Source: JAGLQQ01 sp043806135
Lineage (GTDB): Bacteria; Omnitrophota; Gorgyraeia; B26-G9
Direction: 5' to 3'
Assembly (NCBI GenBank): GCA_043806135.1
Contig: JAZDHG010000009.1
Location: forward strand, 1-64,000
DNA length: 64,000 bases
Shown here: piece by piece, positions 58,301 to 64,000 of the stretch
Layout of the letters: the number at the start of each line of letters is the position of its first letter
Numbering within the stretch: position 1 is the first letter of the stretch
Position numbers and translations under genes: made by a program
Notes under the pieces: model-generated
What the model saw: the letters and a program-made list of their open reading frames with translations, nothing else
Database searches by the model: none
Told to the model about the DNA's origin: nothing

Positions 58301-58479
58301 TTGCCCCGAGAAATCTGCACCCTGAAATTTTTTTGGAATTTCGGGTACTTAGTCCTGGGAATGCTGCGCATTCCACAGGGGAAGATTTCCGGAGTTGGGT
58401 GCCCCGCAAGGGTATAATCTGTTATTAATCGTTGTAATCAGGTATAATCCAGCTTAAGCATGAGGATTATACCAAGGAG
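58301..58479 (+). ncRNA. Structured cis-regulatory RNA candidate upstream of rnfE, copy B
   Basis: Positions 58301-58420 are identical to 23100-23219. The 3' part keeps the hairpin GGTATAATCC (58441-58450) with GGATTATACC (58463-58472) and the same 12-nt loop length, while the loop bases differ (AGCTTAAGCATGA here, AGATTATGTATGA in copy A, counting the flanking base). The AAGGAG of rnfE follows the stem immediately. The alternative upstream strand GGTATAATC is also kept. Stems are thus conserved while loops drift. Confidence 0.55.
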
Positions 58480-58483
58480 TTTT

Positions 58484-59116
58484 ATGAACAAAAAGATTGT
58501 TTATCTTAAAAATTGTATAAAAAGCGGAGTTTGCCTTGAAAATCCGGTTTTCAGTTTAATGCTTGGATTGTGTCCGACGCTTGCGGTTACGGTTACTGCG
58601 GAAAACGGCATTGGGATAGGGCTTGCCGCAACATTTGTCCTGCTTGGCTCAAATGTAATTATTTCAATGATAAAGAATTTTGTGCCCCCTCAGGTACGTA
58701 TTCCTTGTTATATCCTGGTAATTGCGACGTTTGTTACAATCGTTAAATTACTTTTACAAACTTATGTGCCCTTGATTTATGCTAAACTGGGGCTGTTTGT
58801 GGATATTATGGTTGTGAACTGTATAATCCTCGGCCGTGCCGAGGCATTTGCCAGTAAAAATACGGTGAGCATGTCTGCAGCTGACGCCCTGGGCATGGGT
58901 ATAGGATTTACACTTGCGTCCGCAGGTATCGGGGCTATACGCGAAATCCTGGGTGCGGGAACATTGCTTGGCAGGCCTTTGTTCGGGCCGTTATTTAATC
59001 CAATGCTGGTAATGATTTTGCCGCCGGGAGCTTTTTTGACGATTGGTGTTATTATAGCGGTTTTAAATCGTCTTAACCCTGGCCGGGAAAAATCCCAGAG
59101 CGGATGTTGTAATTAA
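58484..59116 (+). CDS. rnfE: Rnf/Rsx electron-transport complex subunit E
   Basis: RnfE is a membrane subunit of the ferredoxin:NAD+ oxidoreductase that pumps ions. The 210-residue protein has about six helices and the motifs NPVFSLMLGLCPTLAVT, VDIMVVNCIILGRAEAFASKN and GMGIGFTLASAGIGAIREILG. ATG 58484 is chosen, with AAGGAG upstream; an upstream start lies within the RNA hairpin. rnfA follows, but rnfB, C, D and G are not in the window. Confidence 0.94.
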   Translation: MNKKIVYLKNCIKSGVCLENPVFSLMLGLCPTLAVTVTAENGIGIGLAATFVLLGSNVIISMIKNFVPPQVRIPCYILVIATFVTIVKLLLQTYVPLIYAKLGLFVDIMVVNCIILGRAEAFASKNTVSMSAADALGMGIGFTLASAGIGAIREILGAGTLLGRPLFGPLFNPMLVMILPPGAFLTIGVIIAVLNRLNPGREKSQSGCCN

Positions 59117-59140
59117 AAATAAACACTAAGAGGTCATAGC

Positions 59141-59734
59141 ATGGAAATAAATTTTGTTAAAATATTCGGGATCATAATTTCAGCTGTTTTTGTGAATAAT
59201 TTTGTGTTTTCTCGTTTTCTGGGGTTGTGCTCATTCGTTGGTATATCTAAAAAACTTGATGTAGCTCTGGGCATGGGTATTGCCATGACATTTGTGGTCA
59301 CAATGTCATCAATAATAACATGGCCTGTGTATCATTTTATTCTAGTGCCTTTTCATCTTGAATATCTGAATATAATAACTTTTATTTTGATCATTGCCTG
59401 CTTTGTGCAGCTGGTTGAAATGTTTATGCATAAATTCAACCTAGCACTGTATAAAGCCCTGGGTATATACCTGCCGCTTATTACAGTTAATTGTGTTGTA
59501 CTTTTTGTTACGCTTTTGAATGTTCAGGATAATTTAAATTTCGTGGAAAGCATTATCCAAGGATTCAGCGCAGGAGTTGGGTTTGCCATGGCGCTTGTTC
59601 TGATGACCAGCATCAGAGAAAAACTTGAAATGGCAAAAATTCCAGAGCTTTTAAAAGGAACTCCGATAGCTTTTATCATCGCCGGGTTAATGTCGCTTGC
59701 ATTCCTGGGGTTCAGCGGTCTGACAATCGGATAA
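59141..59734 (+). CDS. rnfA: Rnf/Rsx electron-transport complex subunit A
   Basis: RnfA is paralogous to RnfE and forms the membrane core with it. The 197-residue protein has six helices and the typical NNFVFSRFLGLCSFVGIS near residues 20-37, LGIYLPLITVNCVVL near 105, and GFAMALVLMTSIREKLEMAKIPELLKG-type text near 145-170. Conserved Cys residues near 31 and 115 would ligate the intramembrane Fe-S cluster shared with RnfE. The stop is followed after 4 nt by the next gene. Confidence 0.94.
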   Translation: MEINFVKIFGIIISAVFVNNFVFSRFLGLCSFVGISKKLDVALGMGIAMTFVVTMSSIITWPVYHFILVPFHLEYLNIITFILIIACFVQLVEMFMHKFNLALYKALGIYLPLITVNCVVLFVTLLNVQDNLNFVESIIQGFSAGVGFAMALVLMTSIREKLEMAKIPELLKGTPIAFIIAGLMSLAFLGFSGLTIG

Positions 59735-59738
59735 GCCT

Positions 59739-60389
59739 ATGAATCTAAAAACAAAAATTCGCAGATACTTTATAGCGGGCATCGTTGTCCTGCTGCCTTT
59801 GTTCATCACAATCTATGCTCTTTCTATCAGCGTAAGATTTCTGGATAACCTGCTGGGACGCTTTATCAGGCCGTATATTGAAATCACTTACGGCAGATCA
59901 TTTTTTGGTCTTGGTCTGCTGGCTATAATCGTGATTATTTTTCTTACGGGCATTCTGGCAACCAATGTTTTTATAAAAAGAGTGATGCCTTTTTTTGAAC
60001 GAATATTTTTGCGTATTCCGTTTGTTTATCAAATCTACCCTTCAATAAAACAGCTTGTTAAATTTCTTTTTTCAGAAGACAAACTTCACTTTAAGAAAGT
60101 TGTATTGTTTGAATATCCGAGAAAAGATGCTTTTACATTAGGTTTTATTACTAATGAATTCAAGTCAGAAAGCATCGCCGGAGCAGACTTGGACTCGGTT
60201 TGTGTTTATATTTCTTCTGCCCCGAATCCCATAACCGGCTTTTTTGTGATCGTGCCGAAAAGAGATGTTACGGTATTGGACATAACCATTGAGGATGCTT
60301 TCAAGATAATTATTTCCGGCGGAGTGCTTATGCCCAAAGATCTTCTTGCCCAAAAACTCAATCTGAGAAGAATAGACGAACCCGGATAA
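59739..60389 (+). CDS. DUF502 membrane protein
   Basis: The 216-residue protein has two membrane helices (about 8-30 and 52-75), the family motifs GIVVLLPLFITIYALSISVRFLDN and PNPITGFFVIVPKRDV, and FEYPRKDAFTLGFIT. DUF502 proteins are widespread in bacteria with an unknown, possibly envelope-related role. It follows rnfA closely, so it is probably co-transcribed with rnfEA. Confidence 0.88.
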   Translation: MNLKTKIRRYFIAGIVVLLPLFITIYALSISVRFLDNLLGRFIRPYIEITYGRSFFGLGLLAIIVIIFLTGILATNVFIKRVMPFFERIFLRIPFVYQIYPSIKQLVKFLFSEDKLHFKKVVLFEYPRKDAFTLGFITNEFKSESIAGADLDSVCVYISSAPNPITGFFVIVPKRDVTVLDITIEDAFKIIISGGVLMPKDLLAQKLNLRRIDEPG

Positions 60390-60439
60390 GGGCGCATATA
60401 AATTCTAATAGATGATTTTAAAACAGAAAGTGTGATAAG

Positions 60440-61570
60440 GTGAAGATTTTAATTATCCACGCTACTGCCGGTGCCGGCCATCTTAAAGCCGCACAAGCCC
60501 TGCATCAGGCATTTTTTACTAATGCCCAAGAGAGTGATGAAATTAAGAAAATTGATGCGCTAGATTATACAAATGATTTTTTCAAAAAAGCGTATCCAGC
60601 TGTCTATATTTTTTTGGTAAAATATGTTCCGTTTTTATGGGGCTGGATATTTCATCTGCTTAACTGCGGCTCACTTAGACCGATCATAAGGCCTATGCGT
60701 CACTTTTTTAACTCTATACAGTGTAAAAAGCTGATCAGCTATGTTTTAAATGAAGCCCCGGATGCGGTGATTTGCGAGCATTTTCTTTCTGCGGAGTTGA
60801 TGTCGCATTTAAAGCGTAAAGGGAAATTCAAAGGTTATGTGCTTTGCGGAGTGACAGATTTTGGTGTGCATCAGTTCTGGATCAATGAGGGAACTGATTT
60901 TTATTTTGTGGCAAGTGAGATGACCAAGGATGAACTTGTTTGTAAGAGAGTGCCTGAAGAGAAGGTAATAATCACGGGTATCCCTGTTGAGGAAAAATTT
61001 TCTAAGAAAATCTCCAAAACCCAGATGCGTTTAAAATTAGGGCTTGATGAAAGTAAATTTACGGTGCTGATCACCAGCGGAGGATTTGGAGTTGGTCCGA
61101 TCAAAAAGATAGCCGGGCTTTTGGATGAAATCCAGGCGGATCTTCAAATGCTGGTGATCTGCGGCCAGAACCCTCAACTTCTGGATTTTTTTAAACATCA
61201 AACCTTTAAAAAGAAGATTAAGGTTTTCGGTTATGTTAATAATATGGAGGAGTGTATGGAGGCCTCTGATATTATAATCTCAAAGTCCGGAGGATTGACT
61301 GTGTCTGAGTCGCTGGTGAAAGGGCTTCCCATGCTCATTATCCGACCCATACCAGGACAGGAAATGAGGAACGCCCAGATAATCGAAGACTATAAAATAG
61401 GCATCAGGATAAATTGTATCAGCGAGTTAACTGAACAGGTAGAAAAAATGCTTGAGGGCGAGGGTAAAGTTTTAAAGGAAATGAAGGATAATGCCTTAAA
61501 ACTGGCAAAACCGGACGCAGCGCAAAGGATATGTCAATGGGTGACGGAAAACTTATTACCGAGGAAATAA
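60440..61570 (+). CDS. MGDG-synthase/MurG-like glycosyltransferase
   Basis: The 376-residue GT-B fold protein starts KILIIHATAGAGHLKAAQAL, the MGDG-synthase-type N-terminal signature. It continues to a C-terminal nucleotide-sugar domain with LITSGGFGVG, VCGQNPQL, and DIIISKSGGLTVSESLVKGLPMLI, where the Ser-Gly-Gly-Leu-Thr and Glu bind the UDP moiety. The likely reaction is transfer of glucose or galactose from UDP-sugar to diacylglycerol. Donor and acceptor are not certain. The start is GTG 60440. It overlaps the next gene by 40 nt. Confidence 0.85.
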   Translation: MKILIIHATAGAGHLKAAQALHQAFFTNAQESDEIKKIDALDYTNDFFKKAYPAVYIFLVKYVPFLWGWIFHLLNCGSLRPIIRPMRHFFNSIQCKKLISYVLNEAPDAVICEHFLSAELMSHLKRKGKFKGYVLCGVTDFGVHQFWINEGTDFYFVASEMTKDELVCKRVPEEKVIITGIPVEEKFSKKISKTQMRLKLGLDESKFTVLITSGGFGVGPIKKIAGLLDEIQADLQMLVICGQNPQLLDFFKHQTFKKKIKVFGYVNNMEECMEASDIIISKSGGLTVSESLVKGLPMLIIRPIPGQEMRNAQIIEDYKIGIRINCISELTEQVEKMLEGEGKVLKEMKDNALKLAKPDAAQRICQWVTENLLPRK

Positions 61571-62235
61571 GACAAAATCTTGAGCAGATCAAACTGCGTC
61601 TTGAGTTTGAGGAGTATTTTTCTAAAGAGGGCATTCCTTTTGCTAATGTACTGACAGTTAATGCACCCACAGATAAAAAAGAAGCGTTTGAGGCGCTTCT
61701 GAGTCTTGCAGAAAAATGTCAGATGTGTTCGTTATATAAGACAAGGACAAATCTTGTTTTCGGAGACGGCAGCCTGAATGCCCAGATCATGTTCGTGGGA
61801 GAAGCTCCGGGACGGGAGGAGGACTTAGCCGGAATTCCTTTTGTCGGTGCTGCCGGTCAGCTGCTTACCAAGATCATAAAGGCCATGAAACTTGAGCGCA
61901 GTGATGTATTTATTACTAATGTATTGCGCTGCCGTCCACCGGAAAACCGTAATCCGCTGCCTGAAGAGGTGGTCTGCTGCAGGCCTTATCTGCTTGAACT
62001 GGTAAAAATAATTAAGCCTAAGATAATTTGCACTCTGGGGAAATTTGCCGCGCATGCAATGCTGAATGTTACAAGACCGATCTCAAGGCTCAGAGGAAAT
62101 TTTTATGATTTTGAAGGGATTAAACTTATGCCTACCTACCATCCGGCATATCTTTTGCGCAACCCTCAAGATAAAAAACTTGTCTGGGATGACATGAAAA
62201 GAATAATGAAATACCTAAAAGAAGATGAAACTTGA
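61531..62235 (+). CDS. udg: Uracil-DNA glycosylase, family 4 (Fe-S)
   Basis: The enzyme excises uracil from DNA. The 234-residue protein has an N-terminal extension of about 60 residues, then CQMCSLYKTRTN, VGEAPGREEDLAGIPFVGAAGQLL (active-site motif A GEAPGREED), NVLRCRPPENRNP, and TYHPAYLLRNP (motif B). Cysteines in CQMCS, near RCRPP/CCRP and CTLG supply four [4Fe-4S] ligands. It overlaps the glycosyltransferase and xerD genes. Confidence 0.93.
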   Translation: MSMGDGKLITEEIRQNLEQIKLRLEFEEYFSKEGIPFANVLTVNAPTDKKEAFEALLSLAEKCQMCSLYKTRTNLVFGDGSLNAQIMFVGEAPGREEDLAGIPFVGAAGQLLTKIIKAMKLERSDVFITNVLRCRPPENRNPLPEEVVCCRPYLLELVKIIKPKIICTLGKFAAHAMLNVTRPISRLRGNFYDFEGIKLMPTYHPAYLLRNPQDKKLVWDDMKRIMKYLKEDET

Positions 62236-63118
62236 CCGCTACATTGATGAATTTATTGATTACTTATCTTTGGAAAGAGGGCTTTCGCAAAATACGATTT
62301 CCTCTTACCGTCGCGATTTAAATAAATTTTCGCAATATATAGAGGATAACCATATTACTGATCTGCTCAATCCGACCAGGGAGGATTTTGTCGGTTTTAT
62401 TTATGATCTTAAAGAAAAGAATCTAAAATCAAGTTCAATTGCAAGAAATATAGTAGTTCTTAAGGTTTTTTATAGGTACCTGGTAAGCCAGAAATATACA
62501 CTGAGGGACCCGGCTGAGCTTTTAGAGTCTCCTCGTTTATGGCGCTATCTGCCTGATGTGCTTTCTATACAGGAAGTGGAAAATTTTTTAAATGTGATAA
62601 GGGGGGATAAGATCAAGGAACTGCGCGATCGGGCCTGTTTTGAATTACTTTATGCCACAGGTATGCGGGTTTCAGAGCTTGTTGATCTGAAACTAAAAGA
62701 TATAGATTTTAAGCTCGGGGTCATACGCTGTTTCGGTAAAGGACAAAAAGAAAGAATTATTCCTATGGGAGGGTATGCTCAGTCAGCCCTGGTTGAATAT
62801 TTGGAGAAAAGCAGAGGAAAATTGTTAAAAAACAAAGAGTCGAAGCATCTCTTTGTTTCTAAATTCGGGATGAAACTCAATCGAAGAAGGATATGGAAGC
62901 TTATTAAGCAGTATGTTGTTTTGGCAAATATTTCCAAGCGGGTTTCACCGCATACATTGCGTCATTCGTTCGCGACTCATTTACTGGAAAGGGGTGCGGA
63001 TCTGCGTATTGTACAGGAACTTCTTGGTCATAGCAATATTGCCACAACTCAGATATACACGCATGTAGATAAGAATAGGCTAAAATCAATTCATAGTAAA
63101 TTCCATCCGCGGCCTTAA
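62225..63118 (+). CDS. xerD: Tyrosine recombinase, XerD type
   Basis: XerC/D recombinases resolve chromosome dimers at dif. The 297-residue protein has the SAM-like core-binding N-terminal domain (1-90) with LSLERGLSQNTISSYRRDL. The catalytic domain carries Arg148 (TGMRVSEL), the lysine in GKGQKERIIP, His243 and Arg246 (HTLRH), His269 (LLGHSNIATTQ) and nucleophile Tyr278. All catalytic residues are intact. It overlaps udg by 11 nt. Whether it acts as XerD or as a single Xer protein is not decided; no dif site was recognised. Confidence 0.92.
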   Translation: MKLDRYIDEFIDYLSLERGLSQNTISSYRRDLNKFSQYIEDNHITDLLNPTREDFVGFIYDLKEKNLKSSSIARNIVVLKVFYRYLVSQKYTLRDPAELLESPRLWRYLPDVLSIQEVENFLNVIRGDKIKELRDRACFELLYATGMRVSELVDLKLKDIDFKLGVIRCFGKGQKERIIPMGGYAQSALVEYLEKSRGKLLKNKESKHLFVSKFGMKLNRRRIWKLIKQYVVLANISKRVSPHTLRHSFATHLLERGADLRIVQELLGHSNIATTQIYTHVDKNRLKSIHSKFHPRP

Positions 63119-63278
63119 TTAGGCGTTTTGGCTCAGAAAGAGGTGGCGGTTCTATTTGATTGATGAATGATATTAGTTTTAACAGAGAACGATTCTTGAA
63201 AATAAGAAATGTTTTTGTTTTATGTTGTTGGGGTGATGCACCCGCATGATTTTCACTGAAAATCAAAACGCAAGTACA
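63119..63278 (+). other. Spacer after xerD
   Basis: I see no gene or clear terminator here. A TTTTCACTGAAAATC hairpin lies at about 63250-63264, just before a dispersed repeat. Confidence 0.5.
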
Positions 63279-63409
63279 GGCCTGCCCCAGACCCCAGCCT
63301 TCCCCCGCACCAGAAAGACGGAGTCTTACGGTGCAGGGTAAAATTTCATTTGTTAAATTATGAAGCCATGCCATGTATCGAGCTTTACCCTGGTACATGG
63401 GAAGCAAAA
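63279..63409 (+). repeat. Three-hairpin dispersed repeat, copy 3 (5' part lost)
   Basis: CCTTCCCCCGCACCAGAAAG onward matches copies 1 and 2. The GCACC/GGTGC and AAGAC/GTCTT hairpin is intact, and CCATGTA/TACATGG also. The first hairpin GCTGTG/CACAGC is missing, so the repeat is 5'-truncated relative to the others. Confidence 0.72.
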
Positions 63410-63619
63410 CTTGTCCCTCTTATTGATGGCGGGATAATGCACTTGGTTTTGAATGGAGAAAATATGACATGTGATATATTCAGTAATGCAATTATATTGC
63501 AGGCTAAACGCTGCTCGCTGAAAGTTGGATATAATACAAAACTGATTGCAAAACTTATGTATCAAAGTAGGATATTAATTGTTTTCAGTTTTTGAAAGTT
63601 ATGGTTTTTTTTGAATTTC

Positions 63620-63648
63620 TTGACAAAATTGAAGATCACAGGTAAACT
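63620..63648 (+). promoter_or_regulatory. Promoter of the right-edge gene
   Basis: TTGACA (63620-63625), a 17-nt spacer and TAAACT (63643-63648). The stretch 63410-63619 holds no visible feature. The leader to the gene would be about 185 nt. Confidence 0.6.
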
Positions 63649-63767
63649 TTATTCTAATAAGCAGAATGAGTTAGAATTCTGCGTATTAAATAAAATCATA
63701 TAATTTTAATAGTCTAATATCGGAGAGAGATGTTGATTGTTTTTCTACGATTAATCTGCTTTAAAAT

Positions 63768-63806
63768 ATAATCTATTAGAAAAGATTTTCTAATAGATTT
63801 TTTTAT
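63768..63806 (+). terminator. Attenuator-like hairpin before the right-edge gene
   Basis: ATCTATTAGAAAA and TTTTCTAATAGAT form a 13-bp stem with a three-base loop, followed by TTTTTTATTTT. Since it lies between the promoter at 63620 and the gene start at 63839, it could act as an attenuator. Confidence 0.7.
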
Positions 63807-63838
63807 TTTAAGGATAAACAAAAAATGGAAGTGAATTT

Positions 63839-64000
63839 ATGAAGCTTTTAAAAAATCGTTGCCTTGAGAGCATAACTGTCTTAGTTGTATGTATTTTTAT
63901 GGGTGAGGGGGCACTGCCTCTAATGTTTTCCGAAGCGAATGCTGCGCAATTTAAAGTTTTTGAGCATACATATATTCGCCAAGAAGGTACCCCGGCAATG
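63839..64000 (+). CDS. Secreted protein, N-terminal fragment
   Basis: The first 54 codons are visible. A basic start (KLLKNR) leads to a hydrophobic core (ITVLVVCIFMGEGALPL) and an Ala-X-Ala-like site (EANAAQF), a signal peptide. The mature start FKVFEHTYIRQEGTPAM is Sec-exported and has no domain that I recognise. It is cut by the window edge. The ribosome binding site is weak (GGAAGTG). Confidence 0.65.
   Translation, partial: MKLLKNRCLESITVLVVCIFMGEGALPLMFSEANAAQFKVFEHTYIRQEGTPAM

Noticed and set aside
62904..63407. Long minus-strand ORF of 167 codons
   Set aside because: Half of it is antisense to the xerD catalytic region and the rest is the dispersed repeat.

Overview
The window reads as chromosomal DNA of a diderm (Gram-negative-type) bacterium, most likely an uncultured lineage such as Candidatus Omnitrophota (OP3). 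The gene order pheA-hisC-aroF-tyrA-cmk-plsC-rpsA, the type IV pilus genes with a PilQ secretin, the many prepilin-like proteins and the repeat-rich spacers point that way. This placement rests on gene order and remembered family knowledge, not on a search. Nearly all genes lie on the + strand; one clear gene (a DUF2148 protein) is on the - strand. No rRNA, tRNA or CRISPR array was recognised.

Layout. 0.1-17.4 kb is a type IV pilus/type II secretion region: a PilC/GspF platform protein; a promoter, a c-di-GMP-I-like riboswitch and a terminator-like hairpin ahead of a minor-prepilin operon; a PilS-PilR-like two-component pair; a major pilin behind a textbook sigma-54 promoter; two atypical pilin-like genes; a GGDEF diguanylate cyclase; and a PilM/N-O-P-Q assembly and secretin operon. 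Synthesis of c-di-GMP and its sensing by RNA therefore appear in the same pilus region. 17.4-31.4 kb holds housekeeping genes: rimP-nusA-infB, trpS, scpA-scpB, an aromatic amino-acid set (pheA, hisC, aroF, tyrA), cmk, plsC and rpsA. 31.4-36.1 kb is a looser region with a repeat, a DUF2148 protein, an orphan membrane protein between twin terminators, a YhcH-family protein and an inverse-autotransporter/beta-helix surface protein. 36.2-49.9 kb has tyrS-recG, a broken sodium symporter gene, an EF-G paralogue, a prepilin, a YebC-family protein, ruvCAB and queuosine genes (queH, queA, tgt). 50-55 kb is a glycerol / glycerol-3-phosphate catabolic operon. 55.1-55.6 kb is repeat plus an Rhs relic. 55.7-63.1 kb has yajC-secDF, rnfE-rnfA, DUF502, a glycolipid-type glycosyltransferase, a family-4 uracil-DNA glycosylase and a XerD-type recombinase. 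A secreted protein begins at the right edge.

The most unusual material is between and inside genes. (1) An inverted-repeat element is inserted in frame exactly at the GFTxxE cleavage motif of two prepilin genes: one 207-nt unit in the first, two tandem 117-nt units in the second. Each insertion regenerates the motif downstream. (2) Two copies of an approximately 180-nt structured leader, identical over 120 nt, sit just upstream of scpB and rnfE and end in a perfect hairpin beside the ribosome binding site. (3) Three copies of a multi-hairpin repeat of about 130-155 nt carry base changes that keep pairing. (4) Relics of a GxxExxY gene and its leader, an Rhs gene and an NSS symporter are visible. 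(5) A 138-bp element with 14-bp perfect inverted ends lies upstream of tgt.
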